A DNA stretch of 64,000 bases from Bacteroidales bacterium. Its GTDB lineage: Bacteria; Bacteroidota; Bacteroidia; Bacteroidales; UBA932. Location of the stretch: NCBI GenBank assembly GCA_017399905.1, contig JAFQAR010000001.1, positions 95,752 to 159,751 on the forward strand. The letters run 5' to 3'. Under the pieces are notes generated by a model. The model ran no database searches. It saw only the letters and a list, made by a program, of their open reading frames with translations, and was not told the origin of the DNA. How positions within the stretch are numbered: position 1 is the stretch's first letter; each line of letters begins with the position of its first letter. Below, in pieces: positions 33,552 through 45,097 of the stretch. The translations under genes and the position numbers were made by a program.

Positions 33552-33800
33552 ATGAAGAAAGGTATACATCCCGAAACCTACCGTCTTGTAGCTTTCAAGG
33601 ATATGTCAAACGATCAGGTGTTCATCACCCGCTCATGCGCGAACACCAAGGAGACCATCGAGATCGAGGGCGTTGAGTACCCTGTAGTGAAACTCGAGAT
33701 CTCTAACACATCTCACCCATTCTATACAGGTAAGATGAAGCTTGTAGATACAGCAGGTCGTGTTGATAAATTCTATCAGAGATACGCAAAGAAGAAGTAA
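33552..33800 (+). CDS. rpmE2: Ribosomal protein bL31, type B (zinc-independent)
   Basis: An 82-residue ribosomal protein of the 50S subunit. MKKGIHPETYRLVAFKDMSN and TRSCANTKETIEI match type B L31. The CxxC zinc motifs of type A are absent, HPFYTGK is conserved, and GRVDKFYQRYAKKK is the usual end. It is a single-gene unit with its own promoter and a strong terminator. Type B forms are often induced under zinc limitation where both types exist; only this one is visible here. Confidence 0.97.
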   Translation: MKKGIHPETYRLVAFKDMSNDQVFITRSCANTKETIEIEGVEYPVVKLEISNTSHPFYTGKMKLVDTAGRVDKFYQRYAKKK

Positions 33801-33822
33801 TTCTTCCAAGACATACAGGTGC

Positions 33823-33857
33823 AAGGCCGGTCACAGGATACTGTTGACCGGCCTTTT
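33823..33857 (+). terminator. Terminator after rpmE2
   Basis: An 11-bp perfect stem (33823-33833 with 33845-33855), 11-base loop, then T residues. It abuts the stop codon of the convergent pseudouridine synthase gene and may serve both. Confidence 0.85.
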
Positions 33858-35483
33858 CTATATTTCAGGGAATGGATGTTTGCCGCTTGTCAGTGTCAGT
33901 TCGGCTTTGGTTTCCGGATGACGGAAGGTTATGCTCTGTGCATGCAGCATGAGTCTTTCTGCAGGGGCGCCTCCGTACAGAAGGTCACCGACGATAGGGT
34001 GACCAAGCCCGAGGATATGGGCAGAGTGCACGCGCAACTGGTGAGTGCGTCCGTTCAACGGGTTGAACGTCACGTCTATGGAACCGTCTTTGTTGACGGA
34101 AGTTACTGCATATGCGGTTTTTGCAGGCTTGCCATCTGTAATGTCGGCTTTCTGTCTTGGCCTTTCATCATAATCAGGACTTAAAGGCAGGTCTATGTGT
34201 CCGGTGTCGTCTTTCTTCAATTCCTTTCCTTCCCCGGCGTACGAGAGTCTTGCGATATAGGTCTTCCTTATAGTATGGGATTCGAATTGGGCCTGTATGT
34301 CTGCTGCCGCCTTTCTGCTCTTCGCGAATATGAGTATTCCTGAGGTGTCCATATCAAGTCTGTGGACTGTCTCAAGTCCGGAATAGGTCTCCTTTAAAAT
34401 ATCATATGCGGAGAGTCTGCCGTCCAATCCCGGTACAGACGGTATTCCGGAGGGTTTTTCAATGACGGTAATTGAGTCGTCATCATATATGATCTCCGGT
34501 AAGGCCTCGATTGGTCCGTCGATATGTATTTTCATGCCTTTAAGCATGAATCGTAGCAGCGGACCGCATTTGCTTGTACACGAGGGGTAGAAATGTCCCT
34601 TTGTCCTTACTGCGGTGACAGGGGAGGTCCCATACCAGAATTCTCCCATAGCTACAGGCTTGAGGTTGTTGCGGAAAGCATGTTCGAGGAGCTTGGGAGC
34701 TGCACATTCTCCGGTCCCGCCAGGAGGGACAATGCCTTGCTCCGTGAATATTTCCCAGATTGTCTTTTCTTCGCCGCATATGTTGTGGACGACGTATCTG
34801 GTGAATATCCATTTTTGGAGTTCGTCCGACATTCCGGCCCTCTTGTTCTTAAGTCCCTTTATGTCTTTCCAGAAAGAGTCGACGCGTTCCTGTACTTCGC
34901 GTATGCGCTCCTCCCATCTGGTGCGTATCCTTTTCAGTTCCGCCTTTTCATGCTGGCTCTGCCTTATCAGTTCAGGATACCCGTTGCTGTCCGCTTCTTC
35001 CCTCCTTATTTCATCCCGCTGCCGTTTCAAGATCTCCATCCTGGCCTTCTGAAGACTGATTTCTTCTTCCATCATCCTCCTGAGCCCGTTTATTTCATCT
35101 TCGAGCATGGAAAGTTCTTCGGAATCTTCCAATATCCTTATCTGTCGGTTGAGGCCGGAGATTTCCGCTTCTCTCATCCTGAAATGTCCTGACGGATCCA
35201 GCAGGTCATAAACAGGAGGTACAAACCCGTCGATATTGCTCCGGCCGCCTGCATTGCCCGAGAATCCGGCAAGATATCCGGTTCGTCCCATCTGGTCCGT
35301 GACTACCAGGACTCCCAACATCTTGCCTTCTGAAAATGCCTCGTGAAGTTCCTCGGAACATTTTATGTCATGCATGAGAAGGTCAGCCGCATACTTTACG
35401 AGCGGATCCGGAAAATATCTGAAAGGGTCTGTGAATTCACCTCCCGGAGCTGGGATGGATTCAGTCGGGAAGTAATGTATCAT
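33858..35483 (-). CDS. RluA-family pseudouridine synthase with long N-terminal coiled-coil region
   Basis: A 541-residue protein. The C-terminal ~210 residues are an RluA-type synthase that isomerises uridine in rRNA or tRNA; the catalytic Asp377 lies in HRLDMDTSGILIF, with PLNGRTHQLRVH near the end. The first ~320 residues are not catalytic: a globular start (GVLVVTDQMGRTGYLAGFSGNAG), a charged coiled coil at about 104-224, then a linker including TSKCGPLLRFML. This two-part form is known in Bacteroidota. The ATG at 35483 overlaps the nth stop (ATGA), which fixes the start; 36 further upstream codons are open but lie inside nth. Confidence 0.85.
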   Translation of the reverse strand: MIHYFPTESIPAPGGEFTDPFRYFPDPLVKYAADLLMHDIKCSEELHEAFSEGKMLGVLVVTDQMGRTGYLAGFSGNAGGRSNIDGFVPPVYDLLDPSGHFRMREAEISGLNRQIRILEDSEELSMLEDEINGLRRMMEEEISLQKARMEILKRQRDEIRREEADSNGYPELIRQSQHEKAELKRIRTRWEERIREVQERVDSFWKDIKGLKNKRAGMSDELQKWIFTRYVVHNICGEEKTIWEIFTEQGIVPPGGTGECAAPKLLEHAFRNNLKPVAMGEFWYGTSPVTAVRTKGHFYPSCTSKCGPLLRFMLKGMKIHIDGPIEALPEIIYDDDSITVIEKPSGIPSVPGLDGRLSAYDILKETYSGLETVHRLDMDTSGILIFAKSRKAAADIQAQFESHTIRKTYIARLSYAGEGKELKKDDTGHIDLPLSPDYDERPRQKADITDGKPAKTAYAVTSVNKDGSIDVTFNPLNGRTHQLRVHSAHILGLGHPIVGDLLYGGAPAERLMLHAQSITFRHPETKAELTLTSGKHPFPEI

Positions 35484-36127
35484 ATGATGGAATTTTCCTC
35501 GAGATATTGCCTGCACCATTCTCTGATTCCACATTCGTGGCATTTGGGCTTCCGTGCGGTGCATGTGTATCTGCCGTGAAGGATCAGCCAATGGTGGGCA
35601 TCCGGCCTCAATTCGGGTGCGAATCCGGCCGTCAGATCTTTTTCTACAGCTTCCACTGTCGCACCGTCTGATAGCCCTGTCCTGCGTGAAACCCTGAACA
35701 CATGGGTGTCGACCGCTATTACCGGCTTGTTGTAAATTACTGAAGCGATGACGTTTGCCGTCTTCCGGCCCACGCCCGGCATCTTTTCCAGCTGTTCGGG
35801 TTCCGAAGGGACTACGCCGTTGAATTCATCTACGAGCATCCGGGCCATCCCGATCAGATGTCTGGCCTTGTTGTTTGGAAATGATATCGATCTGATGAGA
35901 CTGTATACTTCGTCAAATCCGGCTTCAGCGAGGTCCTGAGGATGCGGGAATCTTGTGAATATGGCCGGAGTGTGCATGTTGACCCTTCTGTCCGTGCATT
36001 GCGCTGACAGGATGACCGCAATCAGGAGATGAAACGGCGTGTCATAGTCAAGCTCCGTCTGTGGAGCTTCCATGTTCCTTGAAAACCATTCCGTTATGTG
36101 AAAGAATCTTTCCTTTGTGTCCATCAT
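35480..36127 (-). CDS. nth: Endonuclease III
   Basis: A 215-residue base-excision-repair glycosylase/AP lyase for oxidised pyrimidines. The helix-hairpin-helix MPGVGRKTANVIAS holds catalytic Lys122, and Asp140 is in AVDTHVFRV. The iron-sulfur cluster ligands are Cys189, Cys196, Cys199 and Cys205 with the standard C-X6-C-X2-C-X5-C spacing. Its start overlaps the ftsE stop and its stop overlaps the pseudouridine synthase start, both by 4 bases, so ftsE, nth and the synthase form one coupled operon. Confidence 0.96.
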   Translation of the reverse strand: MMDTKERFFHITEWFSRNMEAPQTELDYDTPFHLLIAVILSAQCTDRRVNMHTPAIFTRFPHPQDLAEAGFDEVYSLIRSISFPNNKARHLIGMARMLVDEFNGVVPSEPEQLEKMPGVGRKTANVIASVIYNKPVIAVDTHVFRVSRRTGLSDGATVEAVEKDLTAGFAPELRPDAHHWLILHGRYTCTARKPKCHECGIREWCRQYLEENSII

Positions 36128-36837
36128 ATTGTGAGTTCAAGGTCAATGGCTTCATCGGGATCCTGTTCTGTACATACCTCATCCTTGCATACCATCACTC
36201 TTCCAGGATATTTTTCGAAAATCTGCCTGTTGTGGGTCACCATGACTATTGCAGTGCCTTTTTCTTCATTGATCCCTGTCAGCAGCTTCATGATGCCGTC
36301 AGCGGTCTCATTGTCAAGGTTTCCTGTCGGTTCGTCAGCTATGATGACCTGCGGATCGTTGAGCAGTGCACGTGCAATGGCTATTCTCTGCTGTTCTCCT
36401 CCGGAAAGCTGGTGAGGCATCTTATGAGCCTTTCTTCCCATTCCCACCGATTCCAGCACCGCGCCGATGCGCTTGTCCATTTCTTCACGGCTTTTCCATC
36501 CTGTAGCCTGGAGCACGAACATGAGGTTGTCTTCAACGCTTCTGTCCATAAGAAGCTGGAAGTCCTGGAATACTACTCCCATTTTCCTTCTGAGAAACGG
36601 TATTTCCTTGTCCTTTATGCCTTCGAGGGTGTATCCACATGCTTCTCCGTGTCCTTTCTCAAGAGGGTTTTCTGCTATTATGGTGCGTATGATGGATGTC
36701 TTTCCTGTACCTACCTTTCCTACGATGTACACGAAGTCTCCTGGATATATGTCCATGTCAAGGCCATATATGACCTTTGCTTCACCGTTGATTATGTCGG
36801 CATCCTTGAAGGAAATGATAGGGCTTCTGTCTTCCAT
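36124..36837 (-). CDS. ftsE: Cell division ATP-binding protein FtsE
   Basis: A 237-residue ABC ATPase that works with FtsX to regulate septal peptidoglycan hydrolases. Walker A is VGKVGTGKTSIIR, the signature is LSGGEQQRIAIARALL, Walker B is VIIADEPTGNLD and the H-loop is VMVTHNRQIFEKYPGR. The opening VSYG-like segment INGEAKVIYGLDMDI fits FtsE, and the tail is short. I start at the ATG at 36837; an upstream in-frame ATG at 36861 would add MIIIHFLD, which is atypical. ftsX is not adjacent here. LolD or another export ATPase is the alternative. Confidence 0.82.
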   Translation of the reverse strand: MEDRSPIISFKDADIINGEAKVIYGLDMDIYPGDFVYIVGKVGTGKTSIIRTIIAENPLEKGHGEACGYTLEGIKDKEIPFLRRKMGVVFQDFQLLMDRSVEDNLMFVLQATGWKSREEMDKRIGAVLESVGMGRKAHKMPHQLSGGEQQRIAIARALLNDPQVIIADEPTGNLDNETADGIMKLLTGINEEKGTAIVMVTHNRQIFEKYPGRVMVCKDEVCTEQDPDEAIDLELTI

Positions 36838-36921
36838 GTCCAAAAAATGAATTATAATCACACAAATATAGTGGAAAATGGTTAATTTTGTAAATTAATT
36901 GCATAAGAAACGGTTTTAATA

Positions 36922-39900
36922 ATGAGATTAATATCCCTGACTGCCATAAGCGCCGCCATGCTTCTGTTCTCCGGAGTGTGTTCACATGCACGGGAGATCG
37001 TGACTGACGGTGGAGATGAAGAAATCCGTAATATATTGAGATTGCATGAAAACGGCATGTTCAGCCGTTCGCGTCACGATTTCGGCCGTGCTGCAGCTGT
37101 GTCTGCCGCTTCCGATCCTGAAGGCTATGCTGTTCTTGACGACGTGATCATGAAGGTTCCCGGCTATGAGGCTGTGATGAATGATTTCCTTTCACGTAAT
37201 CCTCAGTCCGTCCTTGCCACCCAGATAAGATGGCAGCATGCGCTGAATCTCTTTGATGCTCACGATTATATGAGGGCAGGACGCATCATGTCGTCAATAT
37301 CATTGAAGGATCTTTATAAGGGACAGCGTGTCGGTTTCCTTTTCCGTAAGGCATACTGTGATCTTGAACGAGGTGACCTTGATGCTGCTCTCGATGGCTT
37401 CAAGGCTGTGGAAAGCTCTCCTCAGAGCGATTTTACCATGCCTTCGAGATATGCTATGGGATATATAAATTATCTCAAGAAGAACTTCGGTGAGTCGGCT
37501 TCATGGTTCGGAAAGTCCAGAAAGGATCCGAGATTCCGCGGGATGTCCGACTACTACATAATGGAGTGCCGCTTCATGATGGGTGACCATGAATATGTCA
37601 CGACCCAGGGTGATGCAATATATGAGGCTGTGCCGCAGGATCTCCGTCCTCAGCTGGCAAGAATCATAGCGGAGTCCTGGATGCTTGTCGGAGATGCTGC
37701 CAATGCGAGGAGATATCTTGAGCTCAATGCTGCCGGAGAGGGCAGGAAGGACAGCCGTTCAGACCTTTTCTTCAAAGGGTCGGTGCTTTATGCATCGGAG
37801 GATTACCGTGGAGCTGTCGACGCATTCTCCGCGATGGGAGACCTTCGTGATTCAATAGGACAGATTGCGGCATATCATATGGCATACAGCTATATCCAGA
37901 CGAAAAACAAGGTGGCTGCTATGGATGCGTTCAGGACCGCCTCATCATTGCCATATGACAAGGCAATTGCAGAAGATGCATATTTCAACTGGGCGAAGCT
38001 CGCCTTTGACCTGAATGACGATACGTCGGTATTCCAGAACTATCTCAGGAAACATTCGGATCCCGATAAGGGTGACAGGATAAACAGCTATATAGCGGTT
38101 GCAGCTCTCCATGACAGGGATTATGAGGGAGCCATCAATGCGTATGACCAGATAGATGAGCTTGATGAAGATATGCGCAACAACTATATGAAAGCCAACT
38201 ACCTGAGGGCAAATCAGCTGATATCGAACGGTTCGTACAGGAAGGCTGTCCCATGTCTCAAGGTGGCTGCCTACTATTCGGAGAAGAACAGCAGGTTCAA
38301 TCAGCTTTCACGTTTCTGGCTTGCTGAGGCGATGTATCGCAATGACCAGTATGATGAGGCTCGTGAGCTGTTTGTGGAACTCTATAATGCTTCCGCTCTT
38401 CGCGGACAGGATGAATCATATCTGATCCCGTACAACATCGCGTATTGTCATTTCAAGAGCGGTGACTATAAATCTGCGATGAAATGGTTTGACGAATATC
38501 TTGGGGAAACCAAGGTGAAGTACCGCAAGGAGGCATTGGAGAGAAAAGCGGACTGTATTTTCATCGGTAAGGATTACAAGGCGGCTTCGGATGCGTATGG
38601 AGCCGTTCTGGATGAATATTTTGATGTAGACGACATTTATCCGTATTATCAGTGTGCGATCGCATCGGGACTTGACAGGAACATCGACAGGAAGATCAGT
38701 CTTCTTTCCAATGTAATGTCTGCCTCTCCTTCCTCAAAGTTCTATCCCGAGGCTCTGTTCGAACTTGGCCGGACATATGTCGTGCTGGAAGATGATGACA
38801 ATGCGTTCAGATGCTTCAACCGGATCGCTGAAGTCGTGAAGGACAGCACGTTCGTAGCGAAGGCATATATTGAAATGGGATCGTTGGCCAGAAACCAGTC
38901 CCAGTTCAACGATGCTCTGGGCTATTATAAGGCGGTTGTTGAAAAGATGCCGCTTTCCGGATATTCTGAAGATGCGCTCGCTGCGATCGAATCCATCTAT
39001 CAGACACGCAATGAACCGGAGGAGTATCTTGCGTATATTGATGCGATAGGCAAGGGCGCGGTGAAGACTGCGGATGAAAAGGAGGATATGATATTCAATG
39101 CTGCAGAGCAGATCTTCCTTTCTGAGAATTATGAAAAGGCTCTCGTATCGCTCCGCTCTTATCTGGACAGGTATCCTGACGGAAGACATGGATTCAAGGC
39201 TGACTTCTATATGGCGGAATCATACAAGTGTCTCGGACGGTCGGATCAGGCCTGCGACAGCTACCGTAAGGTCATCGAGCATGGATCGGGATCTTTTGTG
39301 GAATTGTCTATGCTTAATTTTGCGAACCTTTCATATAAGATGGAAAAGTGGGAGGATGCATATGGCGGATACCAGTCTCTTCATTCTGCCGCCCTTCTCG
39401 AAAACAACAGGTTCCTGGCTTTGAGCGGCATGATGCGTTCTGCATTCAAGAGTCACAGATGGAATGATGCTGTCAGAAATGCAGATCTTGTCATTTCGGA
39501 TTCCCGCTCTGATGAATCACTCAGGTCCGAGGCGGGATATATAAAGGCCAAGTCGTATCTTGCTGTCAGCAGAAGAGATGAGGCTATGGAAATCCTGCAG
39601 CGTCTGTCTGAAGATGTATCCGATGCCTATGGGGCTGAAGCTGCATACATGCTTATTCAGGACAGTTATGACAGGGGACTGTTTGAAGATGTCGAAAACA
39701 AGGTCTATGCTTTCTCGGATGCCGGTTCCGGACAGGTATACTGGCTGGCGAAAAGCTTCATCGTGCTTGGCGACTCTTTTGCCGAAAGAGGCGAACTGGA
39801 GCAGGCCAAGGCTACTTTCGAAAGTGTCCGTGACGGATATTCGCCTTCCGGCAATGATGATGACGTGCTGGATGCGGTGGATATGCGCCTGAAGCGGCTG

Positions 39901-39927
39901 GAATCAATGATTGATGGACAAAATTAA
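36922..39927 (+). CDS. Large secreted tetratricopeptide-repeat protein
   Basis: A 1001-residue protein with a signal peptide (LISLTAISAAMLLFSGVCSHA, cleavage near 23). The rest is a chain of helical TPR-like repeats with recurring A..YY/F..A..Y..A motifs (for example YHMAYSYIQTKNKVAAMDAF, YNIAYCHFKSGDYKSAMKWF, AYIEMGSLARNQSQFNDALG, FYMAESYKCLGRSDQACDSY). It should be a periplasmic or outer-membrane-associated scaffold. The next gene, an outer-membrane barrel, starts about 11 bases downstream, suggesting the two form one complex. A TAATTTTG box at 36883-36890 may be its promoter, without a clear upstream element. Confidence 0.85.
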   Translation: MRLISLTAISAAMLLFSGVCSHAREIVTDGGDEEIRNILRLHENGMFSRSRHDFGRAAAVSAASDPEGYAVLDDVIMKVPGYEAVMNDFLSRNPQSVLATQIRWQHALNLFDAHDYMRAGRIMSSISLKDLYKGQRVGFLFRKAYCDLERGDLDAALDGFKAVESSPQSDFTMPSRYAMGYINYLKKNFGESASWFGKSRKDPRFRGMSDYYIMECRFMMGDHEYVTTQGDAIYEAVPQDLRPQLARIIAESWMLVGDAANARRYLELNAAGEGRKDSRSDLFFKGSVLYASEDYRGAVDAFSAMGDLRDSIGQIAAYHMAYSYIQTKNKVAAMDAFRTASSLPYDKAIAEDAYFNWAKLAFDLNDDTSVFQNYLRKHSDPDKGDRINSYIAVAALHDRDYEGAINAYDQIDELDEDMRNNYMKANYLRANQLISNGSYRKAVPCLKVAAYYSEKNSRFNQLSRFWLAEAMYRNDQYDEARELFVELYNASALRGQDESYLIPYNIAYCHFKSGDYKSAMKWFDEYLGETKVKYRKEALERKADCIFIGKDYKAASDAYGAVLDEYFDVDDIYPYYQCAIASGLDRNIDRKISLLSNVMSASPSSKFYPEALFELGRTYVVLEDDDNAFRCFNRIAEVVKDSTFVAKAYIEMGSLARNQSQFNDALGYYKAVVEKMPLSGYSEDALAAIESIYQTRNEPEEYLAYIDAIGKGAVKTADEKEDMIFNAAEQIFLSENYEKALVSLRSYLDRYPDGRHGFKADFYMAESYKCLGRSDQACDSYRKVIEHGSGSFVELSMLNFANLSYKMEKWEDAYGGYQSLHSAALLENNRFLALSGMMRSAFKSHRWNDAVRNADLVISDSRSDESLRSEAGYIKAKSYLAVSRRDEAMEILQRLSEDVSDAYGAEAAYMLIQDSYDRGLFEDVENKVYAFSDAGSGQVYWLAKSFIVLGDSFAERGELEQAKATFESVRDGYSPSGNDDDVLDAVDMRLKRLESMIDGQN

Positions 39928-39938
39928 TTTTGAATTTT

Positions 39939-41609
39939 ATGATGGGAAAGAAATATCTGATATTTTTCGCTGCCGCATTGCTGGGCTCCGCAGATGCTTT
40001 CGGACAGAATCTTGATCCGACAGTCGTTGTGGACAGGGCATATGAGGGAAAGCTCATGGAAGTACATAAGCCTTCGATCGAGATGGCGGTTCCTGATACG
40101 GTCATGAAATTTGATCTTGATTTCGACTATTCTGTCTTCGATACTCCTTTCAGAGGGTCTTATGAATTCAGGCCGTATGTCCTTTCCATGAAACCGGATG
40201 CGTCGCTTGATAAGTCCAGAAACCTCTATCTCAAGGCTGGTGCCGGCTATCAGCTTCATCCGGTCCTTGATCTGATCTGGTCGCCTGAACTCAGGAGCGG
40301 ATGGTCTCTGGATGTCTATGCCGACCATAAGTCATTCATCGGCAAATACCATAATCTGCATGACGGTTCTGAAACGGCATCCGATGCATGGTCGGGACAT
40401 GATCTTCTGTCCAAGGCTGGCGTTGCAGGAAAATACGATTGGGACAGAGGCTCCGTTAATTTCGGTGCAGGCTATTATGGGGTCGTATCAGAAAACTTCT
40501 CCTGGAGCCGTTCGTATAATGCGATGGATGCTTTCTTCTCCATTGCTTCCAAGCCCAACCCTGGCAGGAATTACTTCTATTCCCTCAAGGCGGACTACAG
40601 ATTTGCCGGCGATGCTCTCAAAGGTATTCCTGAAGTGTCCTCAATCCGTGAACATGTCTTTACGGCAGATGCGTGCATAGGCCGTGCCTTCAAGGCTCAC
40701 AGGATTCTTTTTGATGCCGGTGCGGATGTCGCCGGTTACAGCAATGCTCCTTGGCGAGGTGCCGGCCAGTTCTATTTTGAACCACGTTATGAGTACCGCA
40801 GGGACAGGTTTAATGTGAGCTTAGGTATCCGCGTGGCCAAGATCTTCGATTCTGATGAGGCCGACGGTACATATAAGGCTGTAGATGTAGAGCAGGTCGT
40901 GTATCCTGATGTGCGTGTCGAATACATTCTCGTTCCGGATATCCTGAAAGTCCACGCCGCTGTAGAGGGAGGCAACCGTATCAATACATATGCTTCTCTT
41001 CTTGATGCGGACCATCATCTGAATCCTTTATCCTATGTCCCGGCATCTTCTCCGTTGGATTATACGGTTGTCAAAGCTGATGCGCATGCGGGTCTGGAAG
41101 GAAATGCGGCATTGCGGCTTTCTTATTCTTTTTCTGTCGGATATTGCAGTCTTGCCAATGCTCCCCTTGAGGCGGTCGTGGCTTCGGAAGACGGCACTTT
41201 TGTTCCATTTGTAAGTTATGCACCTTATTCGAAGTGGTATGCATCCCTCGGATTGAGATGGAAGTCTGAAGATGTCATGTTCGATCTTTCTGCCGCTTAT
41301 GACGGTATACAGGGAGATGCGTTTGTCGACGGACCTTATCTTCTCAAGCCTGCGGCATTGACCGGAAGCGCTTCTTTCGAGTATAACTGGAACCGCAGGA
41401 TATATGCCGGGGTCGACTGTATGTTTTCCACTGCAAGAAAAGGAAGTATCTATACTGCTTCCGGTTATGCAGACCTTGGGCTTTCTGCCGAGTATGCCCT
41501 CAACCGCTCCCTTTCGTTCTGGCTCAGAGCGGGTAATCTGCTTGGTATGAAGGTTCAGCGCAGTCCACTTTATGCGGAAAAGGGAGTGTATTTTACTCTC
41601 GGCATTTGC

Positions 41610-41621
<12 letters not shown>
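39939..41621 (+). CDS. Outer-membrane beta-barrel protein paired with the TPR protein
   Basis: About 560 residues with a signal peptide (KKYLIFFAAALLGSADAFGQ). The mature part opens with a short N-terminal segment (LDPTVVVDRAYEGKLMEVHKPS) and continues with many amphipathic beta strands (NLYLKAGAGYQLHPVLDLIW, GSVNFGAGYYGVVS, FEPRYEYRRDRFNVSLGIRV). It ends in YFTLGICLVL, an outer-membrane insertion-like tail. I see no TonB plug domain, so it is a plain barrel of unknown cargo. The ATG at 39939 begins a normal signal peptide; an in-frame TTG at 39930 is less likely. It closely follows the TPR gene and precedes gyrB. Confidence 0.8.
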
Positions 41622-43670
<2,049 letters not shown>

Positions 43671-43709
43671 TAATACAATTGTACTAAACCAAGAAACTTT
43701 TAGAAAATC

Positions 43710-44978
43710 ATGACAGACATTTTTGAAAGAATCGAGAAACATTCGGGTGGACCGCTCGGACAGTATGCTGCAAAGGCTTTCGGATACTATATGTTTCCGA
43801 AGCTTGAAGGTGAACTTGGACCTCATATGAAGTTCCAGGGAAAAGACGTCCTTGTATGGAGCCTTAACAATTACCTCGGACTTGCAAACCATCCTGAAGT
43901 GCGTAAGGCTGATGCTGAAGCTGCTGCAAAATGGGGACTTGCATATCCTATGGGAAGCCGTATGATGACCGGTCATACCGATCTTCATGAGCGTTTTGAG
44001 AGAGAACTTGCAGAGTTTGAAAGAAAGGAGGATGCTTTCCTCTTCAACTTCGGATATCAGGGAATCCTGTCTACTATCGATGCACTTATGGACCGTCACG
44101 ATGTCATCGTATATGACTCGGAGGCACATGCTTGTCTTATCGACGGTGCCCGCATGCATATGGGAAAGAGGATGACCTACCGTCATAATGATTATGAGAG
44201 CTGCGAGAAGACTCTCCAGAGAGCGACAAGGCTCTGCGAAGAGACTGGCGGCGGTATCCTTCTCATCACCGAGGGCGTTTACGGAATGACCGGAGCTCTG
44301 GGATTCCTTGACAAGATTGTCGAGCTCAAGAAGAAATACAAGTTCAGAATCCTCATCGACGATGCTCACGGATTCGGTAACATGGGTCCTACAGGCCGTG
44401 GTACATCCGAGCATTTCGGTGTAATGGATGAGATCGACCTTTATATCGGTGCATATGCGAAGTCAATGGCGTCAATCGGTGGCTTCGTAGCCGGTCCTAA
44501 GAAGATCATCAACTATCTCCGTTTCAACATGCGTTCGCAGATCTATGCGAAGTCTCTCCCTATGGCTCTCGTAGAGGGTGGCCTCAAGAGACTTGAAATC
44601 ATCCGCAGCAAGGAAGGTGATCAGCTCAGACAGAAGCTTTTCACCATCACCAAGGCTCTTCAGGACGGTTTCCGCAATCTCGGATTCGAGATCGGACCTG
44701 CTGAGGCATGCGTGACCCCGGTACAGATCAAGGGTGGTGTCGGACAGGCTTCAAGAATGGCAGTGGATCTTCGTGAGAACTATGGCATCTTCTGTTCTGT
44801 AGTGATCTATCCTGTGATTCCTAAGGGTATGGTCATCTTCCGTATCATCTCCACTGCGGCACACTCTATGGAAGATGTGCAGCGCACCCTCAATGCCTTC
44901 ACTGAAGTCAGGGCCAAGCTTGATGCAGGCTACTATGACGGTGACGAAGGTGATATCGTAGATATGGCGATCAAGTAG
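43710..44978 (+). CDS. Alpha-oxoamine synthase, probable serine palmitoyltransferase
   Basis: A 422-residue PLP enzyme of the alpha-oxoamine synthase family (serine palmitoyltransferase, KBL, BioF). Landmarks are WSLNNYLGLANHPEV (about 50-64), GSRMMTGHTDLHERFE, His140 in YDSEAHACLIDG, IDDAHGFGNMGPTGRG (216-231) and the PLP lysine Lys251 in GAYAKSMASIGGF. Bacteroidota use serine palmitoyltransferase to start sphingolipid synthesis, and the sequence recalls the Porphyromonas-type enzyme. A KBL or BioF assignment would change substrate to acetyl- or pimeloyl-thioester. It follows gyrB after 39 bases. Confidence 0.75.
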   Translation: MTDIFERIEKHSGGPLGQYAAKAFGYYMFPKLEGELGPHMKFQGKDVLVWSLNNYLGLANHPEVRKADAEAAAKWGLAYPMGSRMMTGHTDLHERFERELAEFERKEDAFLFNFGYQGILSTIDALMDRHDVIVYDSEAHACLIDGARMHMGKRMTYRHNDYESCEKTLQRATRLCEETGGGILLITEGVYGMTGALGFLDKIVELKKKYKFRILIDDAHGFGNMGPTGRGTSEHFGVMDEIDLYIGAYAKSMASIGGFVAGPKKIINYLRFNMRSQIYAKSLPMALVEGGLKRLEIIRSKEGDQLRQKLFTITKALQDGFRNLGFEIGPAEACVTPVQIKGGVGQASRMAVDLRENYGIFCSVVIYPVIPKGMVIFRIISTAAHSMEDVQRTLNAFTEVRAKLDAGYYDGDEGDIVDMAIK

Positions 44979-45036
44979 AAATGTTGCATATCGGTACATT
45001 CATCTACATACTTATACAGCAGTAATGCTTGTTTTC

Positions 45037-45064
45037 CAGTGTCGCCACACCTGTGGCGACACTG
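45037..45064. repeat. Perfect 13-bp inverted repeat with 2-base loop
   Basis: Positions 45037-45049 pair perfectly with 45052-45064 around CC. It lies 58 bases after the alpha-oxoamine synthase stop and 33 before the HD protein start. No T-run follows on either strand, so it is not a classical rho-independent terminator; it could be an mRNA stabiliser, a processing site or a protein-binding palindrome. Confidence 0.8.
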
Positions 45065-45097
45065 ATTATACAGAAGAACACAGAAACAGCTTCATTT

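Noticed and set aside
35484-35591. Longer start for the RluA-like protein
   Set aside because: The extension lies inside nth and is not needed; the ATGA overlap at 35480-35483 is a typical coupled start.
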